The position numbers were made by a program, and so were the translations under genes. The notes under the pieces are model-generated. The model did no database searches. It worked only from the letters and a program-made list of their open reading frames with translations, and was not told the DNA's origin. Positions 56,301 to 61,709 of a stretch of 61,709 bases of DNA are shown one piece after another. Each line of letters opens with the position of its first letter. Position 1 is the stretch's first letter. Source of the stretch: a virus. The stretch is from positions 1 to 61,709 of the IMG/VR virus record IMGVR_UViG_3300047480_000376, one strand, 5' to 3'.

Positions 56301-56783
56301 TAAACCTTCAACGAATGGTCTCCACACATCAACGTCTGATGTAGGAACAACGTCAGAGTTTGCCTCTAATGCATAGTATGTGTAACCACCATATGAAACT
56401 ACGTCACCGATTTGATATTCAACTGCTGAATCCCAAGACTCTTCTACTTCAACACCTTTAGCGAATATATTCCAATAACTTGGATTTAGTATAGAAGTTG
56501 CTGTGTGTGCAGTTGTACAGATGTATGTAGAACCGCCATATGCAACGATGTCATTAACTTTATAGTATGTTGCGTTAGTGTATACGTTCTTCCACTCGAA
56601 GCCATCGTTCATGACTTCCCATTTAGCAGAATCTGAATACAAGGTAGCTCCAGCAACGTGGCCTTGTACACAGACATAAGATTTTCCGCCATGGCGCACG
56701 ATGTCATCTTTTACATACGTAGCAGAAGCAGTCCACTGACCTTTCCATACGAACTTAAGTCTACCTAGTTTAAACTCTGCCAT
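53316..56783 (-). CDS. Modular long fibre with ChtBD3-like repeats
   Basis: An 1155-residue protein. The first 265 residues have about five to six carbohydrate-binding-like repeats with the core W-x-Y-x2-x-D-x-V-x-x-GG-x-Y-x-C (for example KDDIVRHGGKSYVCVQGH, VNDIVAYGGSTYICTTAH and IGDVVSYGGYTYYALEAN). The middle has two similar units NGD(N)(N/D)SGWIDMGITS and GYIFMSAP, followed by GALRVKGGVGIQGDL and GALRVSGGMGLLGNL, which form beta-helix-type shafts. The C-terminus (about 1040-1155) carries TATVFNTNATTLNIGGAATT and a knob-like end. It is a receptor-binding or long tail fibre. Confidence 0.85.
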   Translation of the reverse strand: MAEFKLGRLKFVWKGQWTASATYVKDDIVRHGGKSYVCVQGHVAGATLYSDSAKWEVMNDGFEWKNVYTNATYYKVNDIVAYGGSTYICTTAHTATSILNPSYWNIFAKGVEVEESWDSAVEYQIGDVVSYGGYTYYALEANSDVVPTSDVDVWRPFVEGLNNRGAWQPSGSGILPYKTGDLVRWGGNQYLCTADATTETPYDTDHWELFSTGFAWTGNWTSGTYYKLNELAKQNTSTYICVQAHTASSLNQPSADLAEEYWEPFADGSASAIVTTQGDLVYRDASGAQRLPIGALGPVHTDHEGTSVQVQPILVVNADGTEPEWSTSSHAGVESIHVDNHVLVGQDTGQESSAIFIGENAQLYLQDDYQFSGYTGLTDVRFLAVKDIDGFGQIAFKNTNDGAAASTDIILYADNGDNNSGWVDMGITSSGFDASSGYGITDANDGYIFMSAPAGATGPGNLVIATNDTGTENDIVFCTGGFDITTNVDAEKMRIVGEARMGAMFTGSISGTTLTVTAVSSGTILFDGEHTINAAGIIAGTVIIAQLTGTAGSTGTYTVNKQQTLASTSFTQDLAPAGLEISIDTAATNPYTGALRVKGGVGIQGDLDLEGTIEAYGGAIYQGTDGAITARMLTIDDSVSAGYVGLTDASGVFTGHANSFVQFALKNFSNGTEASTDMIMYTSNGDNDSGWIDMGITSENYNDPEFTITGASTGYIFMSAPVGTSNSGNLLIGTSENGAQNDIIIFSNGFDAGNERLRIIGESRPGKAAGVEVLANTESTSTTTGALRVSGGMGLLGNLNVGGNVAITGTISIGGSGSSLETTTLAVSDPMIRMGAGNPSDLIDLGFYGTFSSISTLLNGAITNSATTITVDDTTAFPASGNLVIGSEEVTYTGKTATEFTGVTRGANGTTASSHSDNSPVFVPTYSGLVRDASDGAFKLFTNLGGLAPTATVNIGSAIFAPLSVGAITSTGNFTTSGDLAVNGGDITTTSTGTATVFNTNATTLNIGGAATTISIGASSGTTTVNNNLSVGGVTTVESILEVMDPKASATGTVTHDFNASSVFYHTGISTNFTANFTNVPTTVNRISTITLVLAQGGTAYLPTAVQIDSSAQTIRWAGNTQPTPQANKTDVVVFTLIRTAAGAWVVLGQMSSYG

Positions 56784-56817
56784 TTCTTATTTCCTTTGAT
56801 ATTGCAGTTAATTTCTA

Positions 56818-57615
56818 TTAATCGTCATATCCGACCCAAGTGCCACCAGATCCTTCGAATGTATCGACGAACGAGTATCCCCTGAATACGTTTGCGTATT
56901 CACCATTAAATACTCCGGCTTTGAGTAGACCATTATTCTCGAACGAATCAACTGCTGTTTCAACTATAATTGCTACACCATTATAGCGATTAGCAGTAGG
57001 ATTATATTCTAAGTTACCATTACAACCGATTATGTTACCATTATTAATGATATTCAATCCATTAATGAATTGTTTATCTATCAATAGTGCAGGTTTGCTT
57101 GGATGTGTAGAACCAATATCACCGTTGATAGTTACGTTTACTTCTGAAACTCCATTCCATCCCAATTCAATCAGATGGTTGTATAAGTTGATGTTATAAT
57201 TTTCACCAACTATAGTAAATGATTGCTGATGTCCAACAGGGATTTGTATGTCATCAATTTGAGATAGCAATACGTCTTCGCCAGTAACTAAAACAAAGTT
57301 ACCATCTGAGTCAATGTAGTAAGATCTTAGTGTATCTTCCCACTTCCACTGTTCATATTTAACTTCTTCTCTTGTAAACTGAAGTGTATGATCTTCGTTT
57401 CTTCCATCGAACCAATCATCACCTGGTATATCATAGTCTGCAAATTCTACAGGCATCGCTGTACCAAATAACTCATATTCTTGGTTTGGATCGTTCAATT
57501 TAGCTTTTAGGAGATATAAATCTCCGTCTTCAGTGCGTCTTAAGGCAAACAAATATGTGCCATCTGAACTTTTGAAGTTTTCTACTGATTTTCCTAATAC
57601 GTATGGTGTTGTCAT
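56818..57615 (-). CDS. Virion-associated protein, 265 residues
   Basis: A protein starting MTTPYVLGKSVENFKSSDGTYLFALRRTEDGDLYLLKAKLND. It is followed by VNVTINGDIGSTHPSKPALLIDKQF, then Asn-rich strands (NGLNIINNGNIIGCNGNLEYNP) as in a beta-helix. It ends in FEGSGGTWVGYDD. Its place among fibre genes indicates a structural role; there is no recognised family. Confidence 0.65.
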   Translation of the reverse strand: MTTPYVLGKSVENFKSSDGTYLFALRRTEDGDLYLLKAKLNDPNQEYELFGTAMPVEFADYDIPGDDWFDGRNEDHTLQFTREEVKYEQWKWEDTLRSYYIDSDGNFVLVTGEDVLLSQIDDIQIPVGHQQSFTIVGENYNINLYNHLIELGWNGVSEVNVTINGDIGSTHPSKPALLIDKQFINGLNIINNGNIIGCNGNLEYNPTANRYNGVAIIVETAVDSFENNGLLKAGVFNGEYANVFRGYSFVDTFEGSGGTWVGYDD

Positions 57616-57624
57616 GTCTTACCC

Positions 57625-57966
57625 TTATGTGTATGTAATAACAACTAAACTGAATACGACGTCTAACGCGTCATACGTATCACAAACTACACTAACACTA
57701 TTTGATGGAGCAAGCAATAGCTTTTCACCACCATTGATTACGCGAGCGCTGCTGTTTGGTGCTATCTCTAAGTCTTTGACATAATGTCCTTTTACACCAA
57801 GTGCATCAGTAACATATATTGATGCTTTTACAACTTGTTGTGTTAGGTTGGCTAAGCTTAAACCAACACATGCTCCCTTTTGGTTAGCAGCAGTAGAAAT
57901 TAAGGTAACTTCAGTTTTACCTAAATCTTTTACAACTTTATTTGTAATATTACTTACTGATGCCAT
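57625..57966 (-). CDS. Small virion-associated protein, 113 residues
   Basis: A protein with MASVSNITNKVVKDLGKTEVTLISTAANQKGACVGLSLANLTQQVVKASIYVTD and a following KDLEIAPNSSARVINGGEKLLLAPSNSVSVVCDTYDALDVVFSLVVITYT. The beta-strand alternation with an APNSSARVINGGEK turn matches small phage proteins of the marine T4-like fibre region. It is probably a head or tail decoration protein of jelly-roll or Ig type; this is inference. Confidence 0.65.
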   Translation of the reverse strand: MASVSNITNKVVKDLGKTEVTLISTAANQKGACVGLSLANLTQQVVKASIYVTDALGVKGHYVKDLEIAPNSSARVINGGEKLLLAPSNSVSVVCDTYDALDVVFSLVVITYT

Positions 57967-57969
57967 ATT

Positions 57970-58251
57970 TTATCCAAAAATAATTGATTGAACTAGTGCG
58001 ATCTCTTCTGCACCTTCAGCGTTAACAGCGTCACCAGCTTGAGCTACTGATTGCCATTCTTCATCTGTATTATAAACTTCAACAACGCTTCGGTCTTCGT
58101 TATATCGAATAGTTCCGATTTTAGCTGTTCCTAGCCCAGCTGTTCCTGGTCTATCGCCGTCTCCACCAAATGGAATGACTAGCTGTCTACCAGGTGCATT
58201 ATCAACGACAAAGTCATCTTGCACTATTAGTGGTTTATTTACGGTTGCCAT
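57970..58251 (-). CDS. Virion-associated protein, 93 residues
   Basis: The pattern PLIVQDDFVVDNAPGRQLVIPFGGDGDRPGTAGLGTAKIGTIRYNEDRSVVEVYNTDEEWQSV contains the IGTIRYNxDxxxxEVYNxxEW motif used by marine phage fibre proteins, here in a complete small protein. It has a late-promoter box six bases before the ATG, giving little or no leader. The role is structural by context. Confidence 0.65.
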   Translation of the reverse strand: MATVNKPLIVQDDFVVDNAPGRQLVIPFGGDGDRPGTAGLGTAKIGTIRYNEDRSVVEVYNTDEEWQSVAQAGDAVNAEGAEEIALVQSIIFG

Positions 58252-58257
58252 AGCCTA

Positions 58258-58265
58258 TATTTATA
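58258..58265 (-). promoter_or_regulatory. T4-type late promoter box next to the 57970-58251 start
   Basis: A perfect TATAAATA on the minus strand, only six bases before the ATG. The transcript would be leaderless or nearly so. Confidence 0.6.
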
Positions 58266-58267
58266 CC

Positions 58268-58741
58268 TTATGCCTGAACGACTGTTCTAGTAAACTTGAA
58301 CGTCGTATTAGTATTTGCTGGAGTTGCTAATAATCTTATATCATCTCCGCTCTTATCAGCATCAAACGTAGCAAGCTGTGAACCAGTAAACATTAAACCA
58401 TAACGAGTAATAAACACATCTGTACCATCATGCATTAAAAGGATCTCAATAGTCTGATAACCGCCTGTTGCATGTGTACACTGTACAACATATTTAGCAG
58501 AACGATAAAGCGATGCATCAAATGTATCAATCACTTGATCTGCTGTGGTTGTAGTAGCATCAAAGTAATTTGCTTGTACTGTACCAATAGATTGCGATAA
58601 TACTGTACCATCATCACGCTTAGTGAAGATCTTTGCATCGGCTGTATTAATTGCTAGTTCAGCTTGATACAAAGAAGCTGCTGAAGGTTCTACATCATGT
58701 GTAGTATTCTTCTTAAGCGTTATAATAGTTCCGTTAGACAT
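58268..58741 (-). CDS. Virion-associated protein, 157 residues
   Basis: A protein beginning MSNGTIITLKKNTTHDVEPSAASLYQAELAINTADAKIFTKRDDGTVLSQS, the typical N-terminal 'attachment' region of marine phage fibre proteins (ELAINTADxKIFTK). The rest is beta-rich (AKYVVQCTHATGGYQTIEILLMHDGTDVFITRYG). It overlaps the next small gene by one base. A short fibre or adaptor is likely. Confidence 0.7.
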   Translation of the reverse strand: MSNGTIITLKKNTTHDVEPSAASLYQAELAINTADAKIFTKRDDGTVLSQSIGTVQANYFDATTTTADQVIDTFDASLYRSAKYVVQCTHATGGYQTIEILLMHDGTDVFITRYGLMFTGSQLATFDADKSGDDIRLLATPANTNTTFKFTRTVVQA

Positions 58742-58944
58742 TACTCTTTAATCTCTGATTGTTGAAAGTCATCTTGACTTTCTTCTTTACTCTTTTCAGC
58801 TTCTAAAGCTTTGACTCTTTCTGTGGCGATTGCCAATTGAGTCTCTAACATGATGACCTTATTCATCAAATCAGCTATAGCTCTTTGCTGTCTTTCTACA
58901 AACTTATTAACAAATTGTTGACTTGCTTCAACTTGCTCTGCCAT
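58741..58944 (-). CDS. Small coiled-coil protein
   Basis: A 67-residue protein, nearly wholly helical: QFVNKFVERQQRAIADLMNKVIMLETQLAIATERVKALEAEKSKEESQ. The heptad pattern predicts a coiled coil that could trimerise with a fibre. Its stop overlaps the next start. Confidence 0.65.
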   Translation of the reverse strand: MAEQVEASQQFVNKFVERQQRAIADLMNKVIMLETQLAIATERVKALEAEKSKEESQDDFQQSEIKE

Positions 58945-58962
58945 AATATAGTCCTTTTAATA

Positions 58963-59787
58963 TTAATATGTGCCGCAATCAATGTGGCTGAAAATTGGTA
59001 AACCAGATGCATTCATCTGTAAAACTTGGCCAGTTGTATCACCGCCGTTATATACACTTGCATCATCACCTGTAATGAATGATGTATCACCATTAACATC
59101 AACCCAAGGCACTGAGTTTGCAGTGAACACTGAGAATGATAGTTCTGTTAGTAACGCATTACCAAAGCGAACATCTGATGGTGTACCAGAGAATGTATCT
59201 GCTGTGTTTGTAGCATCTTCAATGAATGTAAATCGATTTGCTGATGCATCATAACCGAAGAAACCTGACTTAGCAGCAGTACCGTTATGCCATCTAAACT
59301 CAATACCTTTATCTAAACCATCTGGTGCAGTTAATAGAGTTTCATCGCCGTTTGCATCTGACTGATAACCTAAGATCATTGTAGGATCGTTAGATTGTGA
59401 AGATGCTGCAGATACTGTTGTTGTAGTACCTTTAATTGTTAAGTTACCTTCGATAACAACAGAACCAGTATTTTGTGCACCTGTTGATGGGTCAAGGAAA
59501 AGGATATCAGAACCGAAAGTCTCGATTCTGTTATTAAAGATTCTTGTACCAACTGGAGTCGCTGCTGTTAAATCTGCAGAGAACTTTGTTGAACCATCAT
59601 TGTCTACGCGTGTACGCTCTAGACCGTCTGTGAACATGCGAATCTGGTTATTATTAGCACCAGGAGTATTTTCTACAGAAACGTATGTGTTACCATCGAT
59701 GTCTTGGAATTTAGCACCACCGATTGTGTTCCATGCAGTACCATCATAACCTTCGAAGTGGCCTAATGTACTGTTGAAACGGAACAT
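58963..59787 (-). CDS. Fibre protein, C-terminal part of a frame-split gene
   Basis: An open frame starting with MFRFNSTLGHFEGYDGTAWNTIGG, which usually occurs inside marine phage fibre proteins, preceded by the sequence that ends the upstream ORF. It also has VVIEGNLTIKGTTTTVSAASS and KGIEFRWHNGTAAKSGFFGYDASANRFTFIEDATNTADTFSG, hallmarks of this fibre family. The ATG has no proper ribosome site (AGG only three bases away). The upstream ORF overlaps it by 25 bases in the +1 frame, so both are likely one 470-residue protein with a frameshift. Confidence 0.75.
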   Translation of the reverse strand: MFRFNSTLGHFEGYDGTAWNTIGGAKFQDIDGNTYVSVENTPGANNNQIRMFTDGLERTRVDNDGSTKFSADLTAATPVGTRIFNNRIETFGSDILFLDPSTGAQNTGSVVIEGNLTIKGTTTTVSAASSQSNDPTMILGYQSDANGDETLLTAPDGLDKGIEFRWHNGTAAKSGFFGYDASANRFTFIEDATNTADTFSGTPSDVRFGNALLTELSFSVFTANSVPWVDVNGDTSFITGDDASVYNGGDTTGQVLQMNASGLPIFSHIDCGTY

Positions 59788-60353
59788 ACCTGCAGAGGAG
59801 AAGCATCGCGCGATGCTGTGTTACCTACTGCAACACGAATAGCATTTTGGCTTGATATCTGTACATAGCCAGTACCACCTGGTTGAACAAAGATATTACC
59901 GTCACCAACACGAGAAGAACCGATAGTGTCGATGAATAAGTCTGTACCGCGAGCATCAGACTCAAATCTAATTTCACCAGTACCGTTTGCTTCTAAGAAT
60001 AAGTTTCCGTTAGTTTCGGTGATAGAAACTTTATTACCGTCAACTTTAATATTATCAACGAATAATTCATTGATCTTTTTATCTGAATCTGTAAGGATAG
60101 CTGAGTTAGCGGATAAGATACCATTTTCATGGTCCAACATATCCATGTAGTACTTACCACCGATATGTACGATATCAGTAGCTTCACCAGCAACTTCTGT
60201 TCCAGTACCAATGTATAAGCGATCACCACCGTTTGTAGAAACAACACCTTCAATAGGTAATTGTTGTAAGTATGAATACGCTAATTCACCAGTAGCAAGC
60301 GTACTTGGTGAACCGCTTGTACCGGAATTTTTAATTTTAATAATTGTTGCCAT
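59763..60353 (-). CDS. Fibre protein, N-terminal part of a frame-split gene
   Basis: A 196-residue ORF starting MATIIKIKNSGTSGSPSTLATGELAYSYLQQLPIEG, the conserved N-terminal attachment region of marine phage fibre proteins (LATGELAYSY). It continues with DRLYIGTG, NGNLFLEANGTGEIRFES and SRVGDGNIFVQPGGTGYVQISSQNAIRVAVGNTASRDASPL. The last residues (QVCSVSTVH) are off-pattern. In the other frame, downstream of the SPL, the reading continues with AGMFRFNSTLGHFEGYDG. A one-base deletion near 59795 would explain both ORFs. Confidence 0.75.
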   Translation of the reverse strand: MATIIKIKNSGTSGSPSTLATGELAYSYLQQLPIEGVVSTNGGDRLYIGTGTEVAGEATDIVHIGGKYYMDMLDHENGILSANSAILTDSDKKINELFVDNIKVDGNKVSITETNGNLFLEANGTGEIRFESDARGTDLFIDTIGSSRVGDGNIFVQPGGTGYVQISSQNAIRVAVGNTASRDASPLQVCSVSTVH

Positions 60354-60356
60354 GGC

Positions 60357-60605
60357 TTAGTACTTTCCTCCGATGATTTTTACTTTTGATCGCGGATGAT
60401 CTACGATGTTTGTTAGTTTAAATTTAGCAGTATCAGCATCATATATCATCATAGCACCATCTTCGAGTTCTGTGGCGTCAATGTCGTTAAGATCAAGTAA
60501 ATTTAGAGACGTAATACCCAGCGCGAATGTTCGAACTGTTACTGGTGTCTCTAATTTAATTCTAGACTTTAAAGTAGTCTGTACTGGATTTTGATATGTT
60601 GGCAT
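60357..60605 (-). CDS. Virion-associated protein, 82 residues
   Basis: A protein with MPTYQNPVQTTLKSRIKLETPVTVRTFALGITSLNLLDLNDIDATELEDGAMMIYDADTAKFKLTN. The SLNDLNDID...DGAMMIYD block is a repeated unit of larger marine phage fibres, here in a stand-alone gene. It is separated from the next gene by a stop-start overlap. The role is structural. Confidence 0.65.
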   Translation of the reverse strand: MPTYQNPVQTTLKSRIKLETPVTVRTFALGITSLNLLDLNDIDATELEDGAMMIYDADTAKFKLTNIVDHPRSKVKIIGGKY

Positions 60606-60943
60606 TATGCTGGTCTCGTTGCTCTTGGAGTTACTACGACCTGTCCTTCAACTACTCGAATGACAGTCCCTAAAGTTGCATGCACGATCTCGATATCGTA
60701 CACATAACGACCATCACGAAGACCTGACGTCAACGCATTACCAACAGTGATCTTTATTTCACCTTGGTTTGTTGTCTTCTCACAAGTTATTGTTGTGGCT
60801 GTGAGAGATTGATAGGTTTTTCTAATTTGACCACGAACATTATAGTTTGTAAGATCCAATGGGTTACCAATAGAATCTTCAACGTCCAGCGTGGCTACAA
60901 AGTCAGAACCTTGATCGATAACTAGGTTAACGAGTTGAGCCAT
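60605..60943 (-). CDS. Beta-sandwich virion-associated protein, 112 residues
   Basis: A protein with MAQLVNLVIDQGSDFVATLDVEDSIGNPLDLTNYNVRGQIRKTYQ, followed by GEIKITVGNALTSGLRDGRYVYDIEIVHATLGTVIRVVEGQVVVTPRATR. The second half follows the Ig-like beta-sandwich pattern (LRDGRYVYDIE) familiar from phage head or tail decoration proteins. It has a late-promoter box 34 bases upstream. The gene start overlaps the next gene by one base. Confidence 0.7.
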   Translation of the reverse strand: MAQLVNLVIDQGSDFVATLDVEDSIGNPLDLTNYNVRGQIRKTYQSLTATTITCEKTTNQGEIKITVGNALTSGLRDGRYVYDIEIVHATLGTVIRVVEGQVVVTPRATRPA

Positions 60944-60976
60944 TGATAAAAATCCAAAATTGAGTTATTCTGGCTT

Positions 60977-60984
60977 TATTTATA
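60977..60984 (-). promoter_or_regulatory. T4-type late promoter box
   Basis: A perfect TATAAATA on the minus strand, 34 bases before the ATG of the 60605-60943 gene. It also ends the gap after the 60989-61378 gene. Confidence 0.7.
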
Positions 60985-60988
60985 TGAT

Positions 60989-61378
60989 TTACGGATTAGA
61001 ATCAGGCTCATTGGGATATTCTGCCCAATCTTTTTTGCTTTCGTCCCAGCGATAATAAAAACCTTCTTTTTCTGGCATTGGAGTAGGAGCTTCCCACAAA
61101 CAAGTCTCTTCATTAAGAACCCATGAATCAAAATACTTAGGTGGAATAAATGCGTCTCTCAATGGATCATACGTATATCCTTGTCCAGCGTAATTCTTTC
61201 GAAAGGGTACGCCACCATCTGGCTCCCATGTATCAGGGTGGTAGTGAACATTACCATACGTATTTCTAGATGTCTTTAACCATCTTTCTTTATCTGGGAG
61301 TTGATTGATGTAATCTTCATTTGCTACAATCACATCAGTCACTACATTATTTTCATCTATTCTTGCGTAATGTGCCAT
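60989..61378 (-). CDS. Conserved marine-phage virion protein, 129 residues
   Basis: A protein with MAHYARIDENNVVTDVIVANEDYINQLPDKERWLKTSRNTYGN, then GVPFRKNYAGQGYTYDPLRDAFIPPKYFDSWVLNEETCLWEAPTPMP. This pattern is well known among marine T4-like phages as a small virion protein of unknown function. It may be an end cap or fibre-tip protein. It is separated from the next gene by one base. Confidence 0.75.
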   Translation of the reverse strand: MAHYARIDENNVVTDVIVANEDYINQLPDKERWLKTSRNTYGNVHYHPDTWEPDGGVPFRKNYAGQGYTYDPLRDAFIPPKYFDSWVLNEETCLWEAPTPMPEKEGFYYRWDESKKDWAEYPNEPDSNP

Positions 61379-61379
61379 A

Positions 61380-61709
61380 TTAAGTCGGTATTATGTAGTT
61401 AATGTAAACAAGACCGCTATCTCCAGGATTTGGTCCTACTGCTGTATAAAATGGTCCAGTGCCAGCTGCTCCTCCACCACCACGATTTGTACCTCTACCT
61501 ATACCGCTAGTACCTGAGAATCCATAACGATACCGTGCTCCTCTTCCTCCACCTGCATAGTTCTCAGCAGTGCCGTCACCGCCCGGATCAAATAATCCAC
61601 CAGGTCCACCGTTCCCGCCTTGTCTATAGTTACCTCCTCCGCCACCGCCTCCATAACCCCCTCCGCCGCCTCCAGCAGAGTTGTCACCGCTATCATAACC
61701 ACCACCTCC
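61380..61709 (-). CDS. Glycine-rich C-terminal domain of a fibre or adhesin (5' truncated)
   Basis: A 109-residue open frame ending at the TAA at 61380-61382, open to the window edge. It begins in a run of Gly with few Tyr, Asp and Ser, then LFDPGGDGTAENYAGGGRGARYRYGFSG, and ends VYINYIIPT. The glycine-rich sandwich, followed by an aromatic end, resembles the receptor-binding tip of T4-like adhesins (gp38-type or polyglycine II domains). The N-terminus lies outside the window. Confidence 0.75.
   Translation of the reverse strand, partial: GGGGYDSGDNSAGGGGGGYGGGGGGGNYRQGGNGGPGGLFDPGGDGTAENYAGGGRGARYRYGFSGTSGIGRGTNRGGGGAAGTGPFYTAVGPNPGDSGLVYINYIIPT

Noticed and set aside
61499-61705. A 68-codon minus-strand ORF
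   Set aside because: Another frame of the Gly-rich gene; the Gly-rich frame is open for the whole 330 bases and ends at a good stop.
1-61709. CRISPR arrays, integrase, insertion sequences, inteins, introns, photosynthesis genes
   Set aside because: Searched by eye on both strands; none seen. gp43 and gp17 are continuous, and no short regularly spaced repeats were found.

Overview
This window is a segment of a tailed phage genome of the T4 type (a contractile-tailed myovirus). The evidence is the near-complete T4 core gene set in recognisable order: gp42, gp43, RegA, gp62, gp44, gp45, gp46, gp47, gp55, UvsW, UvsY, gp23, gp22, gp21, gp67, gp20, gp19, gp18, gp17, gp16, gp15, gp14 and gp13. The DNA is AT-rich. 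Accessory genes seen repeatedly in marine T4-like phages (Hsp20, CobS/CobT-like pair, peptide deformylase, tryptophan-halogenase-like protein, 2OG-Fe(II) oxygenases) suggest a marine, probably proteobacterial or cyanobacterial, host. No photosynthesis gene, integrase, tRNA or CRISPR array was seen, so the host cannot be fixed from this window. Every gene I support lies on the minus strand, so transcription runs from 61.7 kb towards 1. Packing is very tight: the longest gene-free gap is 141 bases (23631-23771), and no stretch over 300 bases lacks a gene.

Layout by increasing coordinate. 1-3.9 kb: a DNA-modification and nucleotide block, with two large proteins tentatively related to phage amino-acid:DNA transferases, a UDG-fold protein, dCMP deaminase, dCMP hydroxymethylase (gp42) and an Nmad1/DUF1599 protein. 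4-8.3 kb: an AEP-primase-like protein, a MazG-like pyrophosphohydrolase and DNA polymerase gp43. 8.3-15.1 kb: Sm-like protein, tiny ORFs, Hsp20, RegA, gp62, an inserted asparagine-synthetase-like gene with an unknown partner, gp44, a Tat-signal protein, a DsbA-like protein and the gp45 clamp. 15.1-20.3 kb: DUF5664 protein, Cys-rich protein, winged-helix protein, CobS- and CobT-like proteins and peptide deformylase. 20.3-26.1 kb: gp46/gp47, late sigma gp55, an Sm-like protein, UvsW and UvsY. 26.1-41.8 kb: the head, packaging and tail-tube/sheath/neck module. 41.8-48.7 kb: a Dps-like gene, then a tightly overlapping seven-gene cassette coding for two membrane proteins, an unknown protein, two oxygenase-fold proteins, a flavin-dependent halogenase-like protein and a U32-like/methyltransferase fusion. 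48.7-61.7 kb: virion-associated proteins and adhesins, including tandem paralogous fibres, a 1155-residue modular fibre, a fibre gene that looks frame-split and a truncated glycine-rich gene.

Regulation is visible in the sequence. Nine minus-strand copies of a host-sigma70-type promoter (TTTACA/TGTACA-like -35, 17-base spacer, TGn-extended TATAAT) precede replication and regulatory genes between 3.9 and 26.2 kb. T4-type late promoters (TATAAATA) precede tail, capsid, Dps and fibre genes. gp55, gp45 and possibly the DsbA-like protein are the expected late-transcription machinery. One further sigma70-type promoter, at 23.7 kb, points the opposite way, against all genes. UUCG-loop terminators close the gp23 transcript and the halogenase cassette.
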